From Porphyromonadaceae bacterium UBA4262 (GTDB lineage Bacteria; Bacteroidota; Bacteroidia; Bacteroidales; Muribaculaceae), in assembly GCA_002396085.1 (NCBI GenBank), contig DGWI01000011.1, forward strand, positions 1 to 26,283: a DNA stretch of 26,283 nt, given 5' to 3'. Made by a program: the position numbers and the translations under genes. The number at the start of each line of letters is the position of its first letter. Within the stretch, counting starts at the first letter, position 1. Of the stretch, positions 1-8,659 are shown piece after piece. The notes under the pieces are model-generated. The model was not told the DNA's origin and ran no database searches. It saw only the letters and a program-made list of their open reading frames with translations.

Positions 1-596
1 CATCGCACACAATGAAGAACGGTAAACGCAAAGGCGTTCAGCTGTACGTTTGCGGAGAATGCAGGTATCAATTCTGCAACAGGAATGAAGTCTCAGCCGA
101 GGAACTCTGGCGTTGCTACCTGGATGGCAAGCAAACGGTGTCGGAACTGTCTGCCGCCTATGGTCTAAGTCCGTCGACAATCAAGCGCCGCCTCAGTGAA
201 GTGGCCATGGAATGGGAGCAACCGTCATTGGATGGCGGAGGCTTTGTCCATCTTGACGCCACATACTGGGGGCGCGGTTTTGGTGTGCTTCTGGCGCTTG
301 AGTCGTCCACAGGGTGCCCTTTGTATATGTCTTTTGTCAAGAACGAGACCACCAAGGACTATGAGGATGCAGTGTGCAGCATCAGAGCGCGCGGATACGG
401 CATCCGTGGCATCATCATAGACGGCAGGAAGAGCCTGTTCAACTCCTTTGCGGAATATCCAATACAGATGTGCCAGTTCCACATGAAGCAGATCATAAGG
501 CGATACATGACGCAAGAAAACCGCAAACGCTTCATAAGCGGGTTTTTCTTGGCATTGACAGAAGCTCTAAGTATGAACAAACAGGACCCGCCTTGA
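1..596 (+). pseudogene. Zn-ribbon DDE transposase, decayed (IS256-variant-like)
   Basis: The reading frame is open at the left edge, so the true start lies outside; the first internal ATG is at 12. The visible part shows the second half of a zinc ribbon (CxxC near residues 14-17 from that ATG), a helix-turn-helix stretch (SELSAAYGLSPSTIKRRL), then DDE-fold strands with candidate catalytic Asp in LDATYWG and IIIDGRK, and the CQFHMKQIIRRY motif typical of the Zn-binding IS256-variant transposases. After RRYMT the similarity breaks: the +1 frame gives a plausible RKPQT continuation, then the original frame resumes with LALTEAL and stops. The final catalytic Glu and the C-terminal third are absent. 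I infer a frameshifted, 3'-truncated remnant that cannot transpose by itself. The family name is from memory of motifs, not from a search. Confidence 0.7.
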
Positions 597-685
597 CGGC
601 GGATCCTGAACTTACTTGTCGCTTTGTGCAGTCCTATTCCTCATGGAGTTGCTCCCCAGCAGAGCTCCACTATGCTTCGGACTGC
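578..685 (-). ncRNA. Candidate small RNA, unidentified
   Basis: On the minus strand a -7-like TATCTTTG (690-697) lies just before a structured stretch. GCAGTCC (679-685) pairs perfectly with GGACTGC (628-634), with further short pairings inside (GGAG/CTCC, GCTC/GAGC). The stretch runs into the intrinsic terminator at 583-607. A transcript starting near 683-685 would be about 105 nt. No protein frame accounts for this stretch on the minus strand. I do not recognise the family. A clear TTTG -33 box is missing, and the structure could instead be part of the 3' end of the transposon or the operon tail. Confidence 0.35.
583..607 (-). terminator. Intrinsic terminator, leftward
   Basis: A 10-bp stem (AGGATCCGCC / GGCGGGTCCT on the minus strand, one G-U pair) closes a 5-nt loop and is followed by GTTTGTTC. 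It could end the small RNA proposed just to its right, the capsule operon that stops at 924, or both. It overlaps the last codons of the transposase remnant. Confidence 0.6.
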
Positions 686-689
686 GGCA

Positions 690-697
690 CAAAGATA
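690..697 (-). promoter_or_regulatory. -7 box TATCTTTG for the candidate small RNA
   Basis: This matches the Bacteroidetes TAnnTTTG -7 consensus on the minus strand. The expected -33 position carries TGCT rather than TTTG, so the promoter is only half supported. A second inverted pairing (622-629 with 687-694) overlaps it. Confidence 0.35.
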
Positions 698-734
698 CAA
701 AGCGCCAATTGAAAAGCAGCAGAAAATGACCAAA

Positions 735-796
735 AAACTATCCTGCAATTTGACCCATTGACGCAAAGTACCATCAAACTATCCTGCAATTTGACC
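735..796. repeat. 21-nt direct repeat, two copies 41 nt apart
   Basis: The same 21 bases, beginning AAACTATCCTGC and ending TTTGACC, occur at 735-755 and 776-796 without a mismatch. Repeated terminal sequences near an element end are known for some insertion sequences such as IS21 types, and a transposase remnant lies just to the left, so this may be an IS end. That is inference. The rest of 797-923 shows no gene, tRNA or clear hairpin. Confidence 0.6.
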
Positions 797-923
797 TATA
801 CACCGGAAATCTCAGTCACCGCCGACCATTTTGTGGCTTTAACAATCTTCTTATTGAAGGTATCTTGCATTATATCAGATTCTTTTGCACACCTACATCG
901 TTCTAAATAACAGCTTCGTCGCT

Positions 924-1961
924 TTAAGCGTAATAATCTTTGTACCATTCAGCGAACTTGCGTAAGCCCTCACGTAAAGTGATTTTCGGGGTGAAACCGA
1001 AATCTCTTTCTAGGGCTGTGGAATCAGCGTAGGTGACAGGAACGTCGCCAGGCTGCATGGCAACGAGTTGCTTGTGGGCCTCGAAGTCGTAGTCATGCGG
1101 GAGAACGCCAGCTCTGACGAGTTCTTCTTGCAGGATAGTTACGAAATCTAGCAAGTTTTCGGGTTGACCACCGCCAATGTTGTAGACGGCGTATGGCGGA
1201 ATAGGCAGACCATCTTCACCGTTCTTCTTTTCAGGAGCCTTGGCCATCACGCGGACGATGCCCTCAACGATATCGTCAATATAGGTGAAGTCACGTCTAC
1301 AGTTGCCGTAGTTGAAAATCTGGATTGTTTCGCCCTTGAGCAGTTTGTTGGTGAAGCCGAAATATGCCATATCGGGTCTTCCGGCAGGGCCATAGACGGT
1401 GAAGAAACGCAATCCTGTGCTGGGGATATTGTACAGTTTGCTGTAGCAGTGAGCCATGAGTTCGTTGCTCTTCTTGGTGGCTGCATACAGACTCACAGGG
1501 TTGTCCACCCGATCATCTGTGCTGAAAGGCACTTTCTTGTTACCACCATATACAGAACTTGAAGAAGCGTATATCAAATGTTGCACGGGGTAATGCCTAC
1601 AGGCCTCAAGGATGTTGTAGAAACCGATGATATTGCTCTCGATATACACATCAGGATTCTCGATGCTATAGCGCACTCCTGCCTGCGCAGCGAGATTGAC
1701 TACGACATCGAAACGGTATTCCTTGAATAGATTATCGATGAGCCCTTTGTCGGCAATGCTGCCTTTGACAAACAACCATGAATTGCTTGCATGAGAATGA
1801 GTGCGCTCAATCTCCCTGAGTCTATACTCCTTTAAAGAGACATCATAGTAGGCATTCATGTTGTCAATGCCTACAATGGTGGCACCGCTTTGCTCACTGA
1901 GCAAGCGCATCACAAGGTTGGCTCCAATAAATCCTGCTGCGCCAGTAACAAGTATCTTCAT
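924..1961 (-). CDS. UDP-glucuronate 4-epimerase (CapI/LpsL-like)
   Basis: This 345-residue cytoplasmic short-chain dehydrogenase/reductase would convert UDP-glucuronate to UDP-galacturonate with bound NAD. It opens with the Rossmann motif GAAGFIG (residues 7-13), has the catalytic SSSSVYG stretch and YxxxK (Tyr159, Lys163 in SLYAATKKSNE), and carries TGLRFFTVYGPAGRPDMA, which is characteristic of the UDP-glucuronate epimerase branch. Length is normal for the family. It is the last gene of the leftward capsule operon, 17 nt after the UDP-glucose dehydrogenase gene whose product it would use. The pairing of the two genes supports the substrate call. A different NDP-sugar epimerase is the main alternative. 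It shows no sign of truncation although it borders transposon debris. Confidence 0.85.
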   Translation of the reverse strand: MKILVTGAAGFIGANLVMRLLSEQSGATIVGIDNMNAYYDVSLKEYRLREIERTHSHASNSWLFVKGSIADKGLIDNLFKEYRFDVVVNLAAQAGVRYSIENPDVYIESNIIGFYNILEACRHYPVQHLIYASSSSVYGGNKKVPFSTDDRVDNPVSLYAATKKSNELMAHCYSKLYNIPSTGLRFFTVYGPAGRPDMAYFGFTNKLLKGETIQIFNYGNCRRDFTYIDDIVEGIVRVMAKAPEKKNGEDGLPIPPYAVYNIGGGQPENLLDFVTILQEELVRAGVLPHDYDFEAHKQLVAMQPGDVPVTYADSTALERDFGFTPKITLREGLRKFAEWYKDYYA

Positions 1962-1978
1962 CGATATTTAACTTCCAA

Positions 1979-3280
1979 TTAATCGCGGGCGAAGATGTCG
2001 CGGGTGTAGACTTTTTCCTTGACGTCGTCCAGACAACTATCGTAGCGGTTGGCTATGATAGCAATGCTTTGGGACTTGAACTGCTGGAGGTGGTTGATGA
2101 CACGAGAGCCAAAGAATGTGCAGCCGTCCTCTAGGGTGGGCTCGTAGATAATAACCTCGGCACCCTTGGCCTTGATGCGCTTCATGATGCCCTGAATGGC
2201 ACTCTGGCGGAAGTTGTCGGAGTTGGACTTCATGGTGAGGCGATACACGCCAATCACGCATTTGTGCTCACGAGTGGCATCCCACTCGCTGCTGCCCTCG
2301 TAGTAGCCTGCCTTGCGCAGCACCTGCTCGGCGATGAAGTCCTTGCGCGTAGCGTTGCTATTGACGATGGCCTGAATGAGTTCTTCGGGAACGTCGGCAT
2401 AGTTGGCAAGCAGTTGCTTGGTGTCTTTGGGCAGGCAATAACCACCGTAACCGAAACTGGGATTGTTGTAGTGCCCACCGATGCGTGGGTCAAGCCCCAC
2501 TCCTTCGATAATGGACTGGGTATCCAGCCCTTTCACCTCGGCATAGGTGTCGAGTTCGTTGAAGTAACTGACACGCAATGCAAGGTAGGTGTTGGCAAAA
2601 AGTTTGACCGCCTCGGCTTCCTTCATGCCCATGAAGAGCGTTGGCACCTCTTGCTTGATGGCACCCTCCTGAAGAAGTTGGGCGAAGGTGTGGGCTTGCT
2701 CGGTCAGCCAATCCAAATCGGTCAGGCTGCTGATTGCTGCGTTCTCCTCGGCAAACTCCTCGCTCATCACCTTGGGGATGCCCACAATGATGCGACTGGG
2801 ATAGAGGTTGTCGTAGAGCGCCTTGCTCTCCCTGAGAAACTCGGGCGAGAAGAGCAAGTTGAATTTCTTGTAGCCCCGGGCAGCATATTTGACATAGAGG
2901 CTTCGAGTGTAACCAACTGGAATGGTGGATTTGATTACCATCACGGCATCGGGGTTCACCTTCAGCACCAGGTCGATCACTTCCTCAACATGGCTGGTGT
3001 CGAAAAAGTTCTTCTTGGGGTCATAGTTGGTTGGTGCAGCAATGACCACAAAGTCGGCATTGCCATATGCGGCCTCGCCATCGAGCGTTGCGGTCAGGTC
3101 GAGTTCTTTCTCGGCCAAGTATTTCTCGATATACTCGTCTTGAATGGGTGAAATGCGGTTGTTGATTTTCTCCACCTTTTCGGGAATGACATCAACTGCA
3201 GTCACATGGTTGTGCTGCGCCAACAACGTGGCAATGCTCATGCCCACATATCCTGTTCCTGCTACTGCTATATTCATCAT
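1979..3280 (-). CDS. ugd: UDP-glucose 6-dehydrogenase
   Basis: The product oxidises UDP-glucose to UDP-glucuronate with two NAD+, supplying acidic sugar for capsule or exopolysaccharide. The 433-residue protein has the N-terminal NAD motif GTGYVG (residues 8-13), IKSTIPVGYT, FSPEFLRES, the central helix KEAEAVKLFANTYLALRVSYFNE, and the catalytic cysteine in GYGGYCLPKD (Cys282). The C-terminal UDP-binding domain is complete. Two ATGs are adjacent at the start; either fits (432 or 433 residues). It lies 31 nt after the dehydratase gene and 17 nt before the UDP-glucuronate epimerase gene, forming a two-step UDP-galacturonate route. Confidence 0.93.
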   Translation of the reverse strand: MMNIAVAGTGYVGMSIATLLAQHNHVTAVDVIPEKVEKINNRISPIQDEYIEKYLAEKELDLTATLDGEAAYGNADFVVIAAPTNYDPKKNFFDTSHVEEVIDLVLKVNPDAVMVIKSTIPVGYTRSLYVKYAARGYKKFNLLFSPEFLRESKALYDNLYPSRIIVGIPKVMSEEFAEENAAISSLTDLDWLTEQAHTFAQLLQEGAIKQEVPTLFMGMKEAEAVKLFANTYLALRVSYFNELDTYAEVKGLDTQSIIEGVGLDPRIGGHYNNPSFGYGGYCLPKDTKQLLANYADVPEELIQAIVNSNATRKDFIAEQVLRKAGYYEGSSEWDATREHKCVIGVYRLTMKSNSDNFRQSAIQGIMKRIKAKGAEVIIYEPTLEDGCTFFGSRVINHLQQFKSQSIAIIANRYDSCLDDVKEKVYTRDIFARD

Positions 3281-3311
3281 AAGATAATAAAATGGGAACT
3301 TTTGCGTCCGA

Positions 3312-5216
3312 CTATTCTTTGTCGAGGGCCTGGTATTTGGAGTTTTCGCTCTTGTACTCGGGGACGATGCGCTTCATGTAGCGCACCATGTCGATGATTT
3401 CGACCTTGCGGGCGAGGTCGGTCAGGTCGTCGGCTGCCTTTGAGGCGTTGGCATAGTCGTATTCGCGGACCTTGGCGATGCGGATGCGCTCGTGGAAGGT
3501 GGGAAGGGTGTTCTCCTTGTCGGAGAGGACTTCCTCGTAGAGTTTCTCGCCAGGACGCAGGCCGGTGTATATGATCTTGATTTCCTTGCCGGGCGTGAAG
3601 CCAGCGAGGGTAATCATGCGGCGTGCCAGGAGATCGATCTTGACGGGCTCGCCCATGTCGAAGACAAAGATTTGGTTGCCATTGCTCATCGTAGCAGCCT
3701 CCATCACCAGGCGGCATGCCTCGGGGATGGTCATGAAGAAGCGACAGATGTCGGGATGTGTCACGGTGACGGGGCCTCCCTTGGCAATCTGATCTCGGAA
3801 ACGGGGTATGACGCTGCCGTTGCTGCCCAGCACATTGCCGAAGCGTGTGGTTACAAACTTGGTCTTGCCCTGACGCTCGCCTTTCTCGACGGCGAGCCCC
3901 AAGCTCTGGACATAAATCTCGGCGAGGCGCTTGGAGCAGCCCATGACGTTGGTGGGATTGACTGCCTTGTCGGTGGATATCATCACCATCTTCTCAACAC
4001 CGTACTCCAGGCACTTGTCGGCCACATTCTTGGTGCCATAGAGATTGACCAAAACGGCTTCGCAAGGGTTTTCCTCCATGAGGGGCACATGCTTGTAGGC
4101 GGCCGCATGGAACACGACCTGAGGATGCCATGTTCGGAAGACATAGTCGAGACGCTGGACATAACGGACGTCGCCAATGACGGGTACGAAGTCGAGGTCT
4201 CGAAACTTGTCCTCAAGCTCAAGACGGAGGTTGTGCAGTGCCGTCTCGCCATTGTCGAAGAGCACAATCTTCTGCACGCCGAAGGTGGCCAGCTGCCGTA
4301 CCAGTTCAGAACCGATGGAGCCTGCAGCACCGGTGACCAGGACAACCTTGCCATGGAAGTTGGCCTTGATCTCATTGAGCGAGATGGCAATTTCCTTTCG
4401 TCCCAACAGGTCTTCGACCTTGACATCGCGCGGATGCAGGAGCGACTCGCCTTCGGCAACCTCATCGACGTTAGGCACGATGAGGGTCTTGATGCCGTAC
4501 TTGGAACAGTAGGCAAGCAGGCGGTCGGCTTCGATCTGTGCATCGGTGTCGCGGGCGAAGAGGATAGCATCAATCTTCTTGTCGAGAATCAAGTGATCGA
4601 GTTTGCTGTCGTCACTGAAGCAATAGACAGGAAGTCGCTCAAGCAGATACTTGCGGTTGTTCTCGCTGCGCTCGATGAAACCACTGACTTGATAATGGGT
4701 GGAGTGCTGGAGCCGCTTGATGGTGGCTACACTCTTGTCGGAGGTTCCATAGACCAACACTTGCTGCTTGTTGTAGCGATCTTGCTGCTTGCGGCTAATT
4801 GCATCATAGACCAGAATCATGCATACCCGGATGCCAAGCAACAAGGCGAGGGTTAGCAGAAGATCAATGACAGCGATGAGCAGGGCAGCCTTGGAGTAAA
4901 TGCCGAAGGCGAGCAGTGCCAGCACGACAAGGACGCACTTGGCGATGGCCACTAGCGCAAATGGGATAACATCGCGAACACTGAGGTGCCTGATGATGAT
5001 GCGGAATGTGCGTGCCAACAGGAACAAGGCGAGCGTTGCTACGACCGCCACCGAAAGGTAAACCAACAGGAACCGCGTGGAGTAGAATGACACCACGACG
5101 AGACGGGACACTCCAAAAATGGTGAGAAGTGATGCCATGAGCGACAGCACAGTGTCGAGCGCAAAGATTAACTCACCTCGCAGATACGAGTTCTTCAATG
5201 ATGCTATTAAATTCAT
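3312..5216 (-). CDS. Membrane UDP-sugar 4,6-dehydratase (WbpM/CapD/FlaA1 family)
   Basis: This 634-residue inner-membrane protein has about four N-terminal transmembrane helices (roughly residues 13-130), a CoA-binding-like Rossmann domain, then the catalytic NAD domain with GAAGSIG (residues 296-302). The active-site stretch is STDKAVNPTNVMGCSK with TDKA at 415-418 and Lys429; Met425 occupies the usual Tyr place of YxxxK, as in long WbpM-type enzymes. Such enzymes convert UDP-GlcNAc to a UDP-4-keto-6-deoxy sugar, a first step to sugars such as FucNAc, QuiNAc or bacillosamine. No aminotransferase or reductase to finish such a sugar is in the window. It lies 51 nt after the Wzc-type gene. The family is clear; the exact product sugar is not. 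Confidence 0.9.
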   Translation of the reverse strand: MNLIASLKNSYLRGELIFALDTVLSLMASLLTIFGVSRLVVVSFYSTRFLLVYLSVAVVATLALFLLARTFRIIIRHLSVRDVIPFALVAIAKCVLVVLALLAFGIYSKAALLIAVIDLLLTLALLLGIRVCMILVYDAISRKQQDRYNKQQVLVYGTSDKSVATIKRLQHSTHYQVSGFIERSENNRKYLLERLPVYCFSDDSKLDHLILDKKIDAILFARDTDAQIEADRLLAYCSKYGIKTLIVPNVDEVAEGESLLHPRDVKVEDLLGRKEIAISLNEIKANFHGKVVLVTGAAGSIGSELVRQLATFGVQKIVLFDNGETALHNLRLELEDKFRDLDFVPVIGDVRYVQRLDYVFRTWHPQVVFHAAAYKHVPLMEENPCEAVLVNLYGTKNVADKCLEYGVEKMVMISTDKAVNPTNVMGCSKRLAEIYVQSLGLAVEKGERQGKTKFVTTRFGNVLGSNGSVIPRFRDQIAKGGPVTVTHPDICRFFMTIPEACRLVMEAATMSNGNQIFVFDMGEPVKIDLLARRMITLAGFTPGKEIKIIYTGLRPGEKLYEEVLSDKENTLPTFHERIRIAKVREYDYANASKAADDLTDLARKVEIIDMVRYMKRIVPEYKSENSKYQALDKE

Positions 5217-5267
5217 AACTATAAACCTCTCCCCGAAGGATATTAATCTGATAGATTTTAGCGATTA

Positions 5268-7700
5268 CTAATCTTTGTCATCCTTGCTAGAATAGCCGCC
5301 GTAGTTGTAGCCATAGCCGTAACCGTAGCCATATCCGTAACGACTACGCTCGGTTTCGGTACCATTGAGCACGATGACCATGTTGTTCAATTTCTTTTCG
5401 GTATAGAACTCGTCAATGGACGGTAGCATGTCACGCACCATGAGACCCGCACGAATGACAAAGAGTGTCGAGTCGGCCCAGCGGGCAATGACGTTGGCGT
5501 CGGCAACGAGTTCGACCGGCGGACAGTCGAGGAAGATGACATCGTATTGCTCGCGCAGTTCGGCAATGAGTTGCTCGAGTTTGGGGCTAAAGAGCAACTC
5601 GGCGGGATTGGGCGGAATTGCACCCACAGGAATGACATCAAGGCCCTCATACCCCTTGACAGGCACAACCAGGTCACGCCAGTCGGCCTGCTTACTGTTA
5701 AGATACTCTGACACGCCAACATTGGGCAGCCCCACATAGTTGGAGAGCGATGCGCGCCGCAAGTCAAGGTCGACAGCAACCACGCGCAGCCCCTTGAGGC
5801 TGAAGGTTGTGGCCAAGTTCATAGTGATAAATGTTTTACCCGACTGCGGGTTGGCCGAAGTGACCATGTACACCTTGCGGTTGTCATGGGCCTGCGACAT
5901 AAACTCGATGTTGGTGCGCACAATGCGGAAAGCCTCGTTCACGATATTGTGGCTCTTGTGCTTGACCACAATCTTATAATCATCCTCGCGCTGCTGCTTG
6001 CGACCCAGTAAACGGTTGAGCCATGACTTGCGCTCACGACGACCGTACTGCGGAATCTCACCGACAAGAGGTGCCTCCATGCCGTCAAGATCTTTGCGTC
6101 CACGCACACGGTCGTTCATGTTCTCACGAACATAAATGAGCCCCATGGGGATGAGCAATCCCAACAACAAGGCAGCCAAGAAAACACCATTACGGTTGGG
6201 TGAAGTGGGTGTCATCAGGCCCGTGGGCGACATGATGATGCGAGTGTTATAGGCAGTGAATGCCTGCGAGAGTTCGTTCTCCTCACGTTTTTGCAACAAG
6301 AATAGGTAAAGTGCCTCCTTTACCTTCTGCTGTCGTTCGACCGATAGCAGATACTTGGCCTGGGTAGGACTACTGGCCATCTTGGAGGTGTTAGATCCCT
6401 CAACAGAGCGAAGGCCACGAATCTGAGCCTCGAAAGTACCCACCTGATTGTCGAGCGAGGAGATGAGTGCCCCACGCATGTCGGTTAGTTGCTTGTCCAT
6501 CTGGATGGCGAGCGGGTTGTCCTCACTGCTGTTCGACACCAGACTATTGCGCTGCAAGAGTTTGGTGTTGTATTCATTAATCTGCGCCTCAATAGCCGGT
6601 GCATTGATGCCCGAATTGGCTGGGAGAAGTTGTGTGTTGCCCGACTTCTTGACATGCTCGCGCACATAGCGTGCCATGTAGAGTTTGTTAGTCAAGTCAG
6701 AGATTTGCACACTGGCTTGATTGGCAGTAGTCATCGCCATCTGCGATGCCGCCTCGACATCGGGTACAAGATTGGCACTCTTGAAAGACGAAATATCACT
6801 ATCGACGTTGCCCAGATCACTCTCGATGACCGCCAGACGCTCGCCAATGAACTGCGAAGTGCTGACGGCAACTTGGTTCTTGTCCTTGATCCAGTTTTCA
6901 TTGTATACAGCAACGAGCATATTGAGGAAATCCTCAGCCCGCTGAATGCTGACATCGCGGAACGAGAGGTCGATGATGTCATTTTGTTTGTCATCGAGTT
7001 CAGCCGAGAGTTTCCTCTTATAGGTCGAGACAGCCGACATGAGATTGGCTCGCTTAACATAGATGTTCATCTCGCCACTGACCAACTGGTCGTAGTTATC
7101 AGAGCGGATGACCGACATCTGGCCCAATGGCGTCTTGACCTTATTGCCCACGTTTGTAGTCAACGCCTTGCCTTCGCCACATTTCTCACCATTGTGCATG
7201 AAATCGCTGAGTGTGACCTTACCCTGCTTGTCGAGGGTGACGGTGAGCGATGCATCATCGGTATAGGTCATGTCATGGAACGCCACCATCACAGGCAGTG
7301 TCTGTCCATAGAGCGTCTTCTTGTGAAAAGTACCATCGGTAGCATACGAAATGTCGATGCCAAGCCGCTTGACAACCTCCATAATCAGGTCGGGCGACTG
7401 AAAATAAACCAACTCGTTGCGGACATTGGAATTGCTACTAAAGACACCCATACCTGACACCGTACTCAGTTCTGATGCCAATGACTTGTCACTGTTACCC
7501 TTCTTTTTGATCTCGACGGCCATAGAGCGGGTGTATACAGGCTGAGTTCTTAAAAGATAGGCAAAAGCCAGCACTAAGCAAGTGATAATCGAGATGAGGA
7601 ACCACCACTTGCGGTCAAGGCAGAGCGACAAGAAGTCTTGTAACCTTAGATAATTGGTAGATTCAGACTCGACTTGTGTCGAATTACTATTGATTGACAT
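5268..7700 (-). CDS. Wzc-type polysaccharide co-polymerase / BY-kinase
   Basis: This 810-residue inner-membrane protein controls chain length and export of surface polysaccharide with the outer-membrane Wza-type partner. It has a Wzz domain with a first membrane helix (about residues 33-52), a long periplasmic coiled-coil-rich region, a second helix (about 505-525), and a cytoplasmic BY-kinase domain. The kinase shows Walker A SANPQSGKT (Lys622), Walker A' VAVDLDLRR (Asp644, Asp646) and Walker B FLDCPP (Asp725). The C terminus is a tyrosine cluster of alternating Tyr-Gly, the expected autophosphorylation tail. The gene starts 154 nt after the wza-like gene, the widest gap in the operon. Single-polypeptide fusion of Wzz and kinase is normal for Bacteroidetes. 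Confidence 0.93.
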   Translation of the reverse strand: MSINSNSTQVESESTNYLRLQDFLSLCLDRKWWFLISIITCLVLAFAYLLRTQPVYTRSMAVEIKKKGNSDKSLASELSTVSGMGVFSSNSNVRNELVYFQSPDLIMEVVKRLGIDISYATDGTFHKKTLYGQTLPVMVAFHDMTYTDDASLTVTLDKQGKVTLSDFMHNGEKCGEGKALTTNVGNKVKTPLGQMSVIRSDNYDQLVSGEMNIYVKRANLMSAVSTYKRKLSAELDDKQNDIIDLSFRDVSIQRAEDFLNMLVAVYNENWIKDKNQVAVSTSQFIGERLAVIESDLGNVDSDISSFKSANLVPDVEAASQMAMTTANQASVQISDLTNKLYMARYVREHVKKSGNTQLLPANSGINAPAIEAQINEYNTKLLQRNSLVSNSSEDNPLAIQMDKQLTDMRGALISSLDNQVGTFEAQIRGLRSVEGSNTSKMASSPTQAKYLLSVERQQKVKEALYLFLLQKREENELSQAFTAYNTRIIMSPTGLMTPTSPNRNGVFLAALLLGLLIPMGLIYVRENMNDRVRGRKDLDGMEAPLVGEIPQYGRRERKSWLNRLLGRKQQREDDYKIVVKHKSHNIVNEAFRIVRTNIEFMSQAHDNRKVYMVTSANPQSGKTFITMNLATTFSLKGLRVVAVDLDLRRASLSNYVGLPNVGVSEYLNSKQADWRDLVVPVKGYEGLDVIPVGAIPPNPAELLFSPKLEQLIAELREQYDVIFLDCPPVELVADANVIARWADSTLFVIRAGLMVRDMLPSIDEFYTEKKLNNMVIVLNGTETERSRYGYGYGYGYGYNYGGYSSKDDKD
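5292..5342 (-). repeat. Tyr-Gly hexanucleotide repeat in the Wzc tail
   Basis: Five to six consecutive TAY-GGN codon pairs encode the YGYGYGYG part of the kinase tail, followed by YNYGGY. Codons vary (TAC/TAT, GGA/GGC/GGT), so the DNA repeat is imperfect. Gain or loss of a 6-bp unit would keep the frame while changing the number of phosphorylatable tyrosines. Confidence 0.7.
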
Positions 7701-7736
7701 TGTTTATAAGAGAATTAAAAAATTTAGAATTAAAAA

Positions 7737-7756
7737 GTGTGGCTATCAACTCACAC
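7737..7756 (-). other. Short hairpin plus T-run between wza-like and wzc-like genes
   Basis: On the minus strand GTGTG and CACAC enclose 10 nt and are followed directly by TTTTT. The 5-bp stem is weak for a terminator. It sits in the 154-nt gap (7701-7854), where I see no ORF and no convincing promoter pair. It may be a partial attenuator that an UpxY-modified polymerase would pass; this is inference. Confidence 0.25.
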
Positions 7757-7854
7757 AGAAAAAGTATGAAAAAAGCATGTGACTTGCAGGCCGCAGTGTA
7801 ACAGTAATAGTTCTAATCAAATCTCATATTAAACCTATAACTGTCTTTCAAATA

Positions 7855-8658
7855 TTACTTGACAATCATGTAGATGACTGAGGTGACTGATGCAGCCAGC
7901 GAGGCAATGGATATCCAGAACGAGGTTGAGCGGACATTGTTGCCATTGACAGTTGACTGGCGTGCACGATATTCGTTAGGTGCAACATAGACTACATCGT
8001 TCTGCTGCAGATAGAATGCTGGTGAGGCATAGAGTTCGTCGGCCTTTTGCAGATTGACCACATAGGTGGTGTTCTCTTTCAAATCATTGGCACGGATGAC
8101 CTTAACACTGTCGCGCTGACCGAAGATGGTAAGGTCGCCCGCCATGCTCAGCGCATCAAGCAGCGTGATGTGGTCACGGTCGAATGCATAGCGTCCCGGC
8201 TTGTTGACCTCGCCCATGACATTGACCGATAGGTTGGTGAACTCAACAGTGACATGTGGGTCGTTAACCAACTTGCGACCGATGAGTTGGTCCTTAATGA
8301 GTTGTACCACCTGCTCACGCATCAGGCCTGCAACGTGCAACTGTCCCAAGACCGGAAAATCTATGTTTCCTTGACTATCAATCGTATAGCCCGACATATA
8401 TTGGCTGCTGCTATAGGTAGCACCAACGCGCTGCGAGTAGATGGGGAGATTGAAAAGTTCGCTGAGCCTTTGATCCTGACTTTTGACAATAATGGTGATT
8501 CGATCGTCAGGACGGAGTCTGACATCCAGTGCTTGCTGGATTGCCTCCTTCTGATTATGCTTCATATCGGCAAAATAGGCCACATTGGGCGTATTGCAAC
8601 TATAGAGCATCATAGCGACAAATGCGGTCGCTAACAGGGATTTTTTAGTCATTTTCAT
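7855..8658 (-). CDS. Wza-type polysaccharide export outer-membrane lipoprotein
   Basis: The 267-residue product has a lipoprotein signal with lipobox MLYSC (Cys21), a Poly_export domain (LRPDDRITIIVKSQD near residue 48, then NIDFPVLGQLHVAG), and an SLBB domain (VNVMGEVNKPGRYAF). It ends in a hydrophobic segment (SFWISIASLAASVTSVIYMIV), a layout common in Bacteroidetes Wza relatives that are shorter than E. coli Wza. It would form the outer-membrane exit channel that works with the downstream Wzc-type protein. The start codon is one base after the stop codon of the antiterminator gene, so translation is probably coupled. A second ATG two codons later is an alternative start. Confidence 0.92.
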   Translation of the reverse strand: MKMTKKSLLATAFVAMMLYSCNTPNVAYFADMKHNQKEAIQQALDVRLRPDDRITIIVKSQDQRLSELFNLPIYSQRVGATYSSSQYMSGYTIDSQGNIDFPVLGQLHVAGLMREQVVQLIKDQLIGRKLVNDPHVTVEFTNLSVNVMGEVNKPGRYAFDRDHITLLDALSMAGDLTIFGQRDSVKVIRANDLKENTTYVVNLQKADELYASPAFYLQQNDVVYVAPNEYRARQSTVNGNNVRSTSFWISIASLAASVTSVIYMIVK

Positions 8659-8659
8659 A

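Noticed and set aside
3492..4856. Plus-strand open frame of 454 codons
   Set aside because: It is fully antisense to the WbpM-type dehydratase, which has all family motifs; no domain is seen in the plus frame.
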